NCBI RefSeq assembly: GCF_000802245.2
Contig: NZ_CP021080.1
Coordinates: 7,282,076-7,346,075, forward strand
Length of the DNA: 64,000 nt
DNA from: Streptomyces pluripotens
GTDB lineage: Bacteria; Actinomycetota; Actinomycetes; Streptomycetales; Streptomycetaceae
Direction of reading: 5' to 3'
In this document: piece after piece, positions 44,901-53,725 of the stretch
Position numbering within the stretch: position 1 is the first letter of the stretch
How the letters are laid out: each line of letters starts with the position of its first letter
Notes under the pieces: generated by a model
Told to the model about the DNA's origin: nothing
The model's input: only the letters and a program-made list of their open reading frames with translations
The model's database searches: none
Program-made: the position numbers and the translations under genes

Positions 44901-47291
44901 CTGCTCGAACGGGACTCGGTGGGGGACACCCTGGACCGGGTCACCGCGGACATGGTCAGCGACGCAGCGCAGGACGACGAGTCCGTGCGAGACCTCTGCC
45001 TTGCCATCTTGTCGGGCACTCCCGGCCGGCCGGGCACGCCCGGTTGGAGAGAGCTCGCCTGGTGGGTGGTGCTCACGGCATTTCCGCACGATTCGAAAGT
45101 CGTCCAGTGGGCGGCACGCACGATCGCTTCCGACGACTACTTGCCCTATTCCCTGGCCCACGCGCCGGCCACCTGGGCCGATGAGCCTGCCATCCGCGAC
45201 GCCGCTCAGACCCGCCTCCTGCACGAATCCTTCCACCCGGCAGACAACACCTTCCATCTGGCCCGGCTGGCCCGCACCGGCCAGGTCCGTGATCACCTGA
45301 TCAGTGCCCTCGACGCGTCCTTCGGTACAGCCGTAGCTGCCCGGGCCCTCCAAGAGCACTTCGGCGATGACCCCGTTGCTCGAGAAGCCCTGCTGCGCAA
45401 GATCAACGGTTCTGCTGATGAGGCCGTGTCCTTCGTCGAGGTCGTGGCCGCGGTCCTGGGACCAACCGACGGCATCGAACGCCTGCTCCAGATGATCCAG
45501 CAGCGCCCCCGGGAGGGCGTCCAGCATGCCATCTCCGCCCTCGCCAGCCTCTGGATCGACTGCAAGAACGCCGTACGTGGCGAACCCTCTCCCGTCCTGT
45601 CCGATCAGGCCGAACACGCTCTGGAACACCACGACGCACAGGCACTTGCCCGCGTCTGCCTTGATGCGGTGCCAAGAGGGAAATTCGGCACCGCGCGCGG
45701 CTGGATCATCGGAGCATGGCCCGAAGTCCCCGAAGTCCTGACCTACGCCCGCCAATGCCTGACCGGCGCCGAGCCCGAGGTCGGCCCGGTCCTCATCGGC
45801 TATGGCCCGCTCAACAGCCCGCAAGCCGCACAGATCATCACCGAAGCAACGGCCCTGCTCAATCCGCTCCCGCCAGCTCTGCGCATGCTGATCGCCCAGC
45901 AGCTCACACGGCGCGGCATCGACACCGACACCGTGACCGAGCTGCTCAAGGAATGGCGCCACGACACCTCGAGCCCAGTGCGCCGGGCCGCCGCGACATC
46001 ACTGGCCCGTGCCCTGGCCGTCACTCCCGTCACGGCGTCCGGCAGCGACGGCGCGACACCGGAAGTCACCACAGCACACCCCAACTGGCAGCAGGCACGG
46101 GAGAGGCTGCGCGCCGAATGCCGCCAGGAACTGCTCGCTCACGATCTGGACTCGGGCGACGACCGCCGACGCACCGCCTGGGTGATCATGCTCCTGCTCG
46201 GTGACGTCGCCCTTCTGGAAGGCGTCGTCGAGCGCAACAACGGCCGACCCGCCTCCGTCGAATTCGACGATCCCCTCTCCGGCCCTGACCCTCAGCTGAC
46301 CGAGCTGGTCGCAACCCACTGGACCGCGCTTCAACAACAGTGCGGCAACCGGCTGCCCGAGCGCCTGGCCGGGCGGCTCAGCCGCACCCCTCCGGAGCTC
46401 ACCACCGTATGGGCCACGCTGGCGACTGTTGCTGCCCGGCACCCCGAACTCGACCGCGCACTGAGCGATGCCGTGCGCGCCGACCTCGAACTCCTGCGCG
46501 ACAAGAATGTGTTTGCCTGGTACGCCGAAACCAACCCGGACGATCCAGACCTGCTCCACCAAGCAGCCCAGGCGGCCCAGGCCGACAACGACCCCCAACC
46601 CGTGCTCCACGTGGCGGGCAAACTCCACCCGCTCGACGCCCATAAGCGTGAACTGCTGGAACTCCTGATCCGCCCCCCGGGCAGAAAGCCGTCACCACAA
46701 CTGATCAGTGACGACGACATCGACATGGCCGTCACCGGCTGGTGTCGCATCGCCTTGGCCCGCCTTCTACCGGACGACCCGCACACGCACAGCCTCTACC
46801 GCGCCCTGCAACAACACCTGGCCGGCGCCTACCGGATCGACTGGACCTGGCCCGAAGCCATCGCCGTGACAATCAACCTCGCCCCGGCCGTCCAGGTACC
46901 CGACCTCACCCTGCGCATGGCCGAACGGCTCCAGCGCCGCGATGCCGGCTTCGCCGCGCCCGCACTCCTCAAGGCAACAGCCCACCGCGTCCGCCGTGAC
47001 CCTCAAGCCGAACAAGCCATGATCGACGCCATCACCAGCCCCGACACCATGGACACCAGCGCCGCCCCGTGGCAGCTCAAGGGGCGTACCTACACTGCTG
47101 CACCCAGCCAACTGGCCCACCAGCAGATCCTCCTGGCCGGCATTCTGGCCACCGCCACCGGGCTGCCCGCTGACGTCGCAGCGGCCCTGGCGCCGCTCAC
47201 TGACAGCGACAGCGTCCTGCACGACAACCCCCTCATGGCACCAAGGCCGATCAGGCTTGCCGTACTCGATCTCCTCGACACCGTTCGCTGA
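41985..47291 (+). CDS. restriction-endonuclease-like and NACHT NTPase fusion, probable antiviral sensor
   Basis: 1,768 residues. The N-terminal 200 look like an Mrr-type PD-(D/E)xK nuclease: E49 in DAERLFLRL, D79 in GQEGIDLFV and Q104-S-K106 in YTTLQSKRV. A NACHT/STAND NTPase follows, with Walker A VVAGGPGAGKSSLLR near 361 and Walker B LLLVVDGLDEW near 447, then the sensor IVSSRPYAL. The remaining roughly 1,100 residues are alpha-helical repeats of HEAT type (LAALTGALAETTARRILL and many like it), the usual ligand-sensing arm. This effector-NTPase-repeat layout is that of Avs/bNACHT defence proteins, in which phage protein binding triggers oligomerisation and DNA cutting. Start chosen at the GTG; a GTG 21 bases later is possible. 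Confidence 0.82.
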   Translation: MARRSGAVVRSSGEVPTSLRVPPSGKVAPPIATKADYLPLDQLPWPDAERLFLRLTELDGQAEYAELYGTAGQGQEGIDLFVRNTRGPAASASTDPGRRYTTLQSKRVATLTPADIIKAVDKFLAGSWADRSEVFIYATTHALRPTTLAEELERQADRLEKAGIRLERWGCESVSERLRHLPEIVDDFFGRAWVAEFCGPEAAQALAGRLPGQDVEALRAGLRSLYRASFALQDTGAALLAPAVSAHPPKPLEYVLLDITDSGGEFLAGLPGTAGEQPDRADERRDGHGLPSATAPGAAGTAEMEEVVGGYGPWSYRDAVPAVDRLLERGRVEDELGGLEVTRSACDEWLADGDLSVVAGGPGAGKSSLLRFVVSDLLDDRPRSAALAAKFGSHLPVWLPFSFLCEYLKGDAERSVESAVRAWLTRYSAQHLHDLVARALADDRLLLVVDGLDEWTDEDSARPALTLLENFVRSRNVAAIVSSRPYALRRLMPLAGWRVGNLAPLSAAQQQSMTRAAFARAVTAEPATPAGERKASTVAQRLMGETADRFLDEVKAVPDLKALAAVPLFLLMLAGMWSSGPLPTRRMEAYRRLVDVLLEQHPAIRRRDVRRPAGGLDARDIRQVLAAVAYELRQADTGPAASTRVWRVGVVRALCDDDLFGYDSTEARRLAPQIMEVAEGDLGILLAQGAGTLGFAHRAVAEQLCAEHLMTLPLSDQRAVVRSRVGSRSWRDVLLALLAGQDRPSDAAELLQTALDAGPKNSTAELGGHDLAAEALAAGVRMPHREVTRFAQLLCARVEHHPWMPHRARLLAALTGALAETTARRILLPWFARKTIATTDEPNAYWSLRRTDIAVPDAETILLQALRHPSDAAKHAAAHALAQRMAGTDEVAQALAVLTREGSDTTIQAAALEALVTGWPGHIRTTELISWGMRQGAIGIRAVALRAHRALQRDTPQGTEPYDENDRQWLLSLLERDSVGDTLDRVTADMVSDAAQDDESVRDLCLAILSGTPGRPGTPGWRELAWWVVLTAFPHDSKVVQWAARTIASDDYLPYSLAHAPATWADEPAIRDAAQTRLLHESFHPADNTFHLARLARTGQVRDHLISALDASFGTAVAARALQEHFGDDPVAREALLRKINGSADEAVSFVEVVAAVLGPTDGIERLLQMIQQRPREGVQHAISALASLWIDCKNAVRGEPSPVLSDQAEHALEHHDAQALARVCLDAVPRGKFGTARGWIIGAWPEVPEVLTYARQCLTGAEPEVGPVLIGYGPLNSPQAAQIITEATALLNPLPPALRMLIAQQLTRRGIDTDTVTELLKEWRHDTSSPVRRAAATSLARALAVTPVTASGSDGATPEVTTAHPNWQQARERLRAECRQELLAHDLDSGDDRRRTAWVIMLLLGDVALLEGVVERNNGRPASVEFDDPLSGPDPQLTELVATHWTALQQQCGNRLPERLAGRLSRTPPELTTVWATLATVAARHPELDRALSDAVRADLELLRDKNVFAWYAETNPDDPDLLHQAAQAAQADNDPQPVLHVAGKLHPLDAHKRELLELLIRPPGRKPSPQLISDDDIDMAVTGWCRIALARLLPDDPHTHSLYRALQQHLAGAYRIDWTWPEAIAVTINLAPAVQVPDLTLRMAERLQRRDAGFAAPALLKATAHRVRRDPQAEQAMIDAITSPDTMDTSAAPWQLKGRTYTAAPSQLAHQQILLAGILATATGLPADVAAALAPLTDSDSVLHDNPLMAPRPIRLAVLDLLDTVR

Positions 47292-47728
47292 GCTCCGAAC
47301 GTCGTTGCGCCCTCGACCTGCCCCACCCCGCGCACAGTGGCCTCAACCCAGCGCTGCACGAGCGTGCCGTCCACCCCGGTGAACTCCGCCTCCACCGCGC
47401 CCGGTTCCGGTACCCGGTAGACGCCGCCCGCGACAGCGGGTAGGCCGGTCGGCGGGCCGTCCTGGCTGCTGTCGATGATCACGTACTCCAGACAGGGGCA
47501 CACCGGTCGTGCCGCACAGGCGAACTGGGCGGTAACCAAGACACGAGCTTCTCAGCTCCCAGCCCTCGTCACGAGCGTGCGACCCTACGGTGCCCTCTGG
47601 CGCCGCCAGTGTCAGTGCGGCCTCTGTACCTTCCCGCCCGCCCCGCGAGCAATATGCGCGCCACGCGGGGCGGCTCTCCGCTGCACAATGAGGCATCTTC
47701 AGCCACCTGGAAGGAAGGCGTGCCGCCG
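47292..47728. other. intergenic region with a possible leftward gene fragment
   Basis: Between the NACHT and PIN genes a leftward frame (47,539 to about 47,290) reads MVTAQFACAARPVCPCLEYV and DSSQDGPPTGLPAVAGGVYR, which looks protein-like. It then runs into the antisense of the NACHT gene. It may be the start of a truncated gene. Otherwise I see only the promoter region of the PIN gene. Confidence 0.3.
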
Positions 47729-48952
47729 ATGCCGCCAACGCGCATCCCTGTGGTCGCAGTGGACACCACAGAGTTCTTCACCGACCTCACCCTCTCGAAA
47801 AGCGCGTGGTCGCTGATGCGTGTCTGGGCCCTGAAGGGACACGCCAAGCTGTGGGTCCCGGAGGTCGTGATCCAAGAGACAACACGGCATTACCGGGGCC
47901 ACCTCGACGACCATGTGAGGAAGCTGAGCGACGCCGACAACGCCCTGTACGAACTGGCCTGGGACCGGGACAGCCAGTCCTCCGTCGAGCGACGGCACGA
48001 CGAAGTCGCCGCTCTTCAGAGCGGCTACGAGAAGTGGCTTCGAGCGCGGCTGGACAGGGTCGGCGCGGTCACCCTGCCCCTCCCGCGCATGTCCCACAAA
48101 GAGATCCTGGGGCGCATGCTGCGTGAGGAGAGGCCTTTCCGCGCCAAGGGCGGCGGAGGGAAGAAGGGCTCGGACGGGTACCGCGACATACTCATCTGGG
48201 CGAGCATCGCCGAGCACGGAGCCGAACACCTCGGCCCCGAGGACACTCTGTATTTCATCACCAACAAACACAGCGACTTCTGCGAAGACCAGAAGACCGA
48301 CACGGTCGCCCGTGCCCTCCTCGCGGACCTCACCGGACAGCCCCCGCAGGACAAACAGGTGTACGCCATGGGCTTCCAGCCCCTGGACGGCAAGATCCCG
48401 GCCGTACAGCGCCTGGACAAGCTCGCGAACCTCGCCCAGATCCTGCCGAAGAGCGCACAGGACGCCGCCGAGCTGACGTTCCAGGACCGGCTGGCGACGG
48501 ATGTTCACCTGCGCACCCGCCTGCAACAGGCAGTCAAAGATGCGTGTGACGAGCTGGCCGGCAGGGAGATCGACGACGTCGACCGGGTCGAGCCGTACGG
48601 AGCCGGCCTGGACTTCGACGAACTCCGTCTCCCACTCGCCGACCCACGCCTCGCGGCGATCGACGTGCACCCGGACACCGTACGAGCCGCTGTCTACGGA
48701 ACCGACCCCGATGCCGAGCCGGTTCAGCTCCTCGCCACCGTCACCGCCGAGGCCGAAGCCCACGTGGAGGGCTTCCTCCACGTCTCCGACCACGACGAGG
48801 ACTCCGACTTCTCGGTCTCCCTTGTCAACGACTACACGTACGAAGCGGAAGGCACTCGCCCGGTAGTTCTCCACTTCAACGCCCGCTTCGACCCCGATCA
48901 CGAGAACGCCATCGAGCTCGATCTGGAGAAAGCCACCCCATTGGGCAACTGA
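47729..48952 (+). CDS. PIN-domain (DUF4935-like) predicted ribonuclease
   Basis: About 407 residues. The PIN fold is seen in VVAVDTTEFFTDL (first acid), LWVPEVVIQETTRHYRGHL (with glutamate), GSDGYRDILIWASIAEHG and LYFITNKHSDFCEDQ (last acids), the order of DUF4935/PIN_16 proteins. The C-terminal half (about 250-407) is a beta-rich domain of unknown role. A GTG at 47,720 behind GGAAGGAAGG could be the start instead of the ATG. Such proteins appear in defence islands as RNA-cutting effectors. It follows the NACHT gene by 440 bases in the same direction, but with its own promoter space. Confidence 0.78.
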   Translation: MPPTRIPVVAVDTTEFFTDLTLSKSAWSLMRVWALKGHAKLWVPEVVIQETTRHYRGHLDDHVRKLSDADNALYELAWDRDSQSSVERRHDEVAALQSGYEKWLRARLDRVGAVTLPLPRMSHKEILGRMLREERPFRAKGGGGKKGSDGYRDILIWASIAEHGAEHLGPEDTLYFITNKHSDFCEDQKTDTVARALLADLTGQPPQDKQVYAMGFQPLDGKIPAVQRLDKLANLAQILPKSAQDAAELTFQDRLATDVHLRTRLQQAVKDACDELAGREIDDVDRVEPYGAGLDFDELRLPLADPRLAAIDVHPDTVRAAVYGTDPDAEPVQLLATVTAEAEAHVEGFLHVSDHDEDSDFSVSLVNDYTYEAEGTRPVVLHFNARFDPDHENAIELDLEKATPLGN

Positions 48953-49002
48953 TGTCCGAGTAGACCGCCCTTCACAGCCCCACGGCGCCAGCCCTCGGGG
49001 TG

Positions 49003-49862
49003 TCAGCCGTCGACCTGGCCCTCGGCAAGAACCTCTGCCAGCTCCTCGGCGGGCAGGCGGGACCACCGGGCCACGTCCTGAAGAGCCACCCCGGCAGCGA
49101 CGGCCGTGGCGGCGGCATGCAGCACGGCCCGGTCGATCAGCTCGGCACTGTGGCTGAGGTGCTCCAGCAGCGCGCGGGCCACCTCGGCGGTGGTGCCGCT
49201 TTGCACGCCGCGCAGCTGCGCCAGCTGCTCCCGGCTCTCGTCGAGCAACTGGGTGATGCGGAGGCGGTGTACCGCACGCCGCGCCACCGAAAGCCATCGC
49301 CGCTGCGCGGCCGCCACCTCCGCAACGCCGCGCAGATCGAGGTGCTCCAGGGGCTGGTCGGCGTCCGCGTCCAGCAGCCAGCGCCCGTGCCTGAGGCAGA
49401 CCCGCCGCCAGCGCGGCACGTACCGCACCGCACGTACCGCCTGCCCGGTGCGCCGCGCGGTGCACAGCCGACAGCCGAACGCGGCCGGCGCCACCACCGC
49501 GCCTGCGCCACGGCGGCCTCTCTGTCGGTGCTGATCTTGGGGTCGTCCACGGTGAGTGCCAGCAAAGCGCGCGCCAGCACCGCTGGCTCCACCCTGCACA
49601 GCTCGGCGAGCACACGCCGCCCCGCCACACGCCGCCCCGCATCGTTGAGCACGACCTCCGCATCGGCCCGCACGCCGCCGTCGTGCCGCGCAGGAAAGTT
49701 ACGGCACGTCCACAGCCGCAGCACATTCCCGGCCGCCGGACCGTAGCGGGCTGCGACCCGGCTGATCAGCGACGCGGTCAGTTCCCCGGCCAGCAACATG
49801 GTCCGCAACGCCCCTGCTGCCACAGCTCTCCCCTGTGCCGTTTCCTGTTCTTGGAGCCCCAT
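49003..49862 (-). pseudogene. TniQ-like zinc-binding protein, frameshifted
   Basis: Two overlapping frames combine into one protein of about 280 residues. The first (from 49,862 or an inner ATG near 49,799) has LLAGELTASLISRVAARYGP and RLWTCRNFPARHDGG. The second has AFGCRLCTARRTG, then RVCLRHGRWLLD, the CxxC...CxxH knuckle seen in TniQ-type proteins of Tn7-like and transposition-linked systems. The switch is near 49,500. It is the only gene in the window suggesting a Tn7-like or TniQ function, and no partner TnsB or TnsC is present. Confidence 0.5.
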
Positions 49863-50050
49863 GCGGGACCCTGAAGAAGGTAATTGTGATGGCCGAGACG
49901 CGCCCCGGGTCGGGCTGCTGCCAGGCTCGGCGCCGGTGTTCCGGCATGACCCACAAGGTAATCGGCGGCTCGCTGCAGCCTGCAGTTCGCCCGAGTCGTC
50001 TGCCGGACATCGGCGTCGGCCTGGCCCGCCCCGCGCCCCCTCGGCCTTGC

Positions 50051-50147
50051 GTTACGCATTCTCACCTGCACCCATCACGTCGCCAGCAGCTTTCCTCTTC
50101 TTTTTGTTACGTGTCGACGCCCGGGTTGTGTGGCGGGTTACGTTACG
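50051..50147. repeat. cluster of GTTACG hexamers upstream of the large replication-like gene
   Basis: Four copies within 97 bases (50,051, 50,106, 50,137 and 50,142), some extended to GTTACGTGTT or GTTACGCAT. The same family recurs five times at 63,465-63,611. Candidate iterons or operators. The rest of 49,863-50,368 shows no gene. Confidence 0.5.
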
Positions 50148-50368
50148 TGTTGGGTAGGGTGGAGCTTGCTGCTGGTGGCCCGGGGCAACTCGGGTGCGCT
50201 GTAGGTGTGTTGTGTCTGTGGCTGCGCCCTGCCCGTCTTGACCGAGTCCGCCCTTGCCCGCTGCTGGTTCGTGAAGGCGGGGGCGTGGTCGTGTTCAGCG
50301 CCCGGTGGTTTGCCGGTGAGCCCGGGGCCGTGCCCGGGCCGTCCCGCTTCTCGTGTCTGGAGATCCTG

Positions 50369-53300
50369 ATGTCTGCCCACTCCGCTGTCCCCGATCCGTC
50401 CGCAGCCGAGCCCGCGGCGGAAGGGGCCAGCGGTGCCGCCGATCCGTCCGCTGCTGCGCCGATGCCGGTCGAGGAGCCGGAGGTGTTGGGGGTGACCGAG
50501 GCGCGGAACCGGCTGTATGAGCTGGTGGACGCGGCGCGGGACGAGGGCCGGATGACGGTGGTGGTCAAGCGTGACGGGAAAACGCACCGTACCTACCGTG
50601 CGGCGCTGATTCCGGTGGGCCGGCTGGATGGCGCCTCGCGGGAGAGGCTGGTGGGGTGGCCGTCGTGGGCGCGGACGGCAGCGCGTCCGAAGCTGGGAGA
50701 CCGGGTGATCGACGCGGCTGGCCGACCGGGTGTGCCAGGTGTGCCGCAGGTGCTGCTGGACCGGACGACGCCGCTTGCGGTCCTGGTAGACGCTGCCCTG
50801 GTCCCGCACGGCGATGCACTGGTTGCCGTTCCAGCCGGCGGCGCGCCGGCACCGGCCGCAGCGTGGGCGGACGCCGCGAATCTCCCGTCGGGCGCGTCCG
50901 CAGCGCCCCAGGCCCATGCGGCCGTTGGAAAGGGCCTGCCCGCTGCCCGCCAGGTCTTCGCTGCGCCCGAGGCCTCCGCCGAACCTGCCGGCGACGTCGC
51001 GGACGCCACGTCAGCCGATGTGTCCGCGGCTGCCGACCCCGCCGTCCCGCCCGCTGGCGAAGGTGTTACCGAGGCCGCGGTCGCGGCCTCGGCGGGTTCC
51101 GGTGCTGCGCCTGTACTTGCGCCGCTGGCCGCCGCCGACCGCACCGCGGATCTGCAGGGTGCCGGCCCGGATTCCGTCGGGCCCGACACCGCCGTGGCCG
51201 GCTGGGACGCCGGGGCTGCGCCGGCCGGCCACGCTGCCGCTGAGGAAGCTGTCGGCGGCCGGGACACCGTCGCCGATCGGGGTGTGGACGGTACGGCGCC
51301 GTCAGCGGGTACGGCCGAGGCCCCACCGCCCGTCCCGGCCGCGGGTGGTGGGCTGCACCGGCTGCATGGTCTGGGGGAGGTCGCCGGTTTGGCCCTGACC
51401 GAGGCCGTCGCGCCGCCGACTGTGCCGCGGTTCGGGTTCGGTCTGCACGCCTTGGATGCCGCGCTGGGGAGCCTGTCGTCGGGGGTGCTGACGGTGGTGG
51501 CGGCCGAGCCGCACGCCGGCGGCTCGCTTCTGGCCGTGCATGCTGCCCGGTATACCGCCATCACCCGCCAACTCCCTGTGCTGTACGCGGCGTCGGGCCC
51601 GTCGCGGACGGCTGTGGCGCTGCGGGTGATCGCCGGCGAGGCCGGGCTCGACTACCGGCGGCTGCGCACCGGCGCTCTCACCCCGGACGAGCAAGAGGCC
51701 GCGTCCGCGGTCCAGGCCCGGCTGGCCGCTGCCGACCTGCACGTCGACGACGGCACCGGCCTGAGTGCTGAGTTGATCGCGGAGACCGCCCCCTACGTCG
51801 AGGACCTGGCGCTGGTCGTCGTCGACCGCTTCCAGCACGCGGCTGATCCGTTCATCCCGCTGTCCGGCCCCGCGTTGCCGGAGGCGGCCCGGGTGCTGGC
51901 GCACCTGGCTCGCGCCCGGAACGTGCCGGTGGTGGCCGTGCTCGACACCGCAGACCCCGACGCCTTGGCCGCGCTGGACGCCGCCCACCTCACCCTGACC
52001 CTGACCCGCACCGGCAACGACGCCCAGGTGACGGTGGCCGAACGCGACTTCGGCGAGCTGACGACCGTGCCTTTGCGCTTCGATGCCGCGTGCGCCCGCT
52101 TCACCGACGCGCCCGCCCGCCCGCGGGACCCGAAGGCCGCGCACACGTTCGGCTGCGGCAAGGGCGAGAAGGCCACCGCCGGCCCGGCCGTCGAGGCCGC
52201 TCTGGGCGTCGCCCTGCAGGCCGGTCCCGCGCCGGCCGTCTCGGCGGCCGTGGGGGAGGGGTTCGCGGCCGTGGAGGCCGAACTCCTCGACGCTGCACTG
52301 CCGTTCACTTCCGGCGCCCGGAGCGGCCTGTCTGCCCGCCTGGCCGGCGCGCTTGCCGCGCTGCGCGAGGCCGCTGCCGCGCCCGCCCGGGAGGATGAAC
52401 TGCCCGGGCTACGCCAGGCCCTGGACGGCCTCGCCGCCCGCCGCCCGCCGGTGCCGGCCACACCGGAAGGGGAGCGGCTCGGCGCCGCGCTTGCCGCGTT
52501 CACTGCCACTCACCGCGATACCCCCACCAGCGCCCCGGCCCCGGCGCCGGTCCCTGCCACCGGCACGCCGGAGGCAGGGACCGCCCTCGTCTCCGGGTCC
52601 ACGGCGGCCGCCGAGGACTCCGGTGCCGCGCCCGGTACCGCCGAGGGCGCCCAGGCGGCCGACCTGGCCCGGCGTGTGGTCGAGGGGGTGGTCATGGAGG
52701 CGCCGTCGGCCTCGTTCAGCGACGACACGCCTCCGCCCGAGGACACTCCCGGCACCGGCGGCCGGAACTACACCTACTTCCTCAACAAGATCAGCGCCGC
52801 GGTCGACCAGGCCCTCGACGAGACGCACGGTGACATCGAGGCCGCGGTCAAGATGCTGCAGAAGAAAGCCGTGCCGGACTCCATGGCCCTGTTCAAACTC
52901 ACCCGGGTCGGCGCGAGCTACGTCCACACCGTTTATCCGCCCGCTCTGGATTTCCTCTCCAAACCCGGACAGGGCGAGGCCGACGGAATCTGGGAAGGCC
53001 GCCATAAATGGCGCAACGCCCCCCTCTACGAGGCCATCAAGAAGGGGGAACACCACCCGCTGGACGTGGTCGGCCTGGACACCAACGCGGCCTACCTGTC
53101 CGCCTTCAAGACACACTTGCCCATCGGCGCACTCAAACACGACCCCAACGGGGGCTACGACCGCCGCCGCGCCGGGATCCACCGCGTCGACCACTTCGTA
53201 TGGCCCCACGCCCACCTGCCCAACCCGATCGGCAACCGCAAGGAACCCGGCCCCTACCTCCTGGACGAGGCCACCGTCCGCCTCCTGATCCGCTGCCATG

Positions 53301-53722
53301 ACCTCAAACTCAGCGAGGCGCCCCGGATCCTGGAATCGTGGACCTCCGGCGCCTCCGAAGCACTCCTGGAGAAATTCCGCCGCGTCCTGCAGCAGGCCCG
53401 TCAGACCGCGATCGAAAACGAGGACTCGGCCACCGAGGAATACGTCAAGGCCATGTACTCCCGTTTCACCTCCACGATCGGCGAATCAGGAAAGAACCGC
53501 GAACTCCGCCGACCCGAGTGGGTACACACCATCCGCTCCCAAGCCTTCGCAAGCCTCTGGCTGAAAGGATGGAAAGCCCATCAAGGGGGCCTTATCCTGG
53601 TCCAGGCATCCGGCGTCGACGAACTCCACGTCGCCGGAGGCGACTGGAAAACAGTCTGGGAAGAGGGCCGCAAGCCCACCCAGATGAAGGTGAAGCGCCT
53701 TTACACCCTCGGGGGGAATTAA
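50369..53722 (+). CDS. large plasmid-replication-like protein with Phd-like and inactive RecA/DnaB-like domains
   Basis: 1,117 residues from the ATG at 50,369 (MSAHSAVPDPSAAEP). Residues about 38-85 resemble a Phd/YefM antitoxin fold (VLGVTEARNRLYELVDAAR, then VVVKRDGKTHRTYRAAL). An Ala/Pro-rich linker follows to about 345. A DnaB/RecA-like domain spans about 350-590, with LALVVVDRFQHA as Walker B. The Walker A position reads AEPHAGGSLL, lacking the catalytic lysine. A second disordered linker leads to a conserved C-terminal domain at about 799-1,117 containing VVGLDTNAAYLSAF, which recalls motif A of family-B polymerases. The next gene starts three bases after the stop. I infer a replication or partition role on a plasmid-derived segment; activity is not established. 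Confidence 0.6.
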   Translation: MSAHSAVPDPSAAEPAAEGASGAADPSAAAPMPVEEPEVLGVTEARNRLYELVDAARDEGRMTVVVKRDGKTHRTYRAALIPVGRLDGASRERLVGWPSWARTAARPKLGDRVIDAAGRPGVPGVPQVLLDRTTPLAVLVDAALVPHGDALVAVPAGGAPAPAAAWADAANLPSGASAAPQAHAAVGKGLPAARQVFAAPEASAEPAGDVADATSADVSAAADPAVPPAGEGVTEAAVAASAGSGAAPVLAPLAAADRTADLQGAGPDSVGPDTAVAGWDAGAAPAGHAAAEEAVGGRDTVADRGVDGTAPSAGTAEAPPPVPAAGGGLHRLHGLGEVAGLALTEAVAPPTVPRFGFGLHALDAALGSLSSGVLTVVAAEPHAGGSLLAVHAARYTAITRQLPVLYAASGPSRTAVALRVIAGEAGLDYRRLRTGALTPDEQEAASAVQARLAAADLHVDDGTGLSAELIAETAPYVEDLALVVVDRFQHAADPFIPLSGPALPEAARVLAHLARARNVPVVAVLDTADPDALAALDAAHLTLTLTRTGNDAQVTVAERDFGELTTVPLRFDAACARFTDAPARPRDPKAAHTFGCGKGEKATAGPAVEAALGVALQAGPAPAVSAAVGEGFAAVEAELLDAALPFTSGARSGLSARLAGALAALREAAAAPAREDELPGLRQALDGLAARRPPVPATPEGERLGAALAAFTATHRDTPTSAPAPAPVPATGTPEAGTALVSGSTAAAEDSGAAPGTAEGAQAADLARRVVEGVVMEAPSASFSDDTPPPEDTPGTGGRNYTYFLNKISAAVDQALDETHGDIEAAVKMLQKKAVPDSMALFKLTRVGASYVHTVYPPALDFLSKPGQGEADGIWEGRHKWRNAPLYEAIKKGEHHPLDVVGLDTNAAYLSAFKTHLPIGALKHDPNGGYDRRRAGIHRVDHFVWPHAHLPNPIGNRKEPGPYLLDEATVRLLIRCHDLKLSEAPRILESWTSGASEALLEKFRRVLQQARQTAIENEDSATEEYVKAMYSRFTSTIGESGKNRELRRPEWVHTIRSQAFASLWLKGWKAHQGGLILVQASGVDELHVAGGDWKTVWEEGRKPTQMKVKRLYTLGGN

Positions 53723-53725
53723 CCG

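Noticed and set aside
47090..47539. A 149-codon leftward frame overlapping the NACHT 3' end
   Set aside because: Only the first 80 codons look protein-like; it is noted as a possible fragment and not called a gene.
52083..53288. A 401-codon frame inside the large replication-like gene
   Set aside because: Arg/Pro-rich shadow of the Ala-rich linkers.
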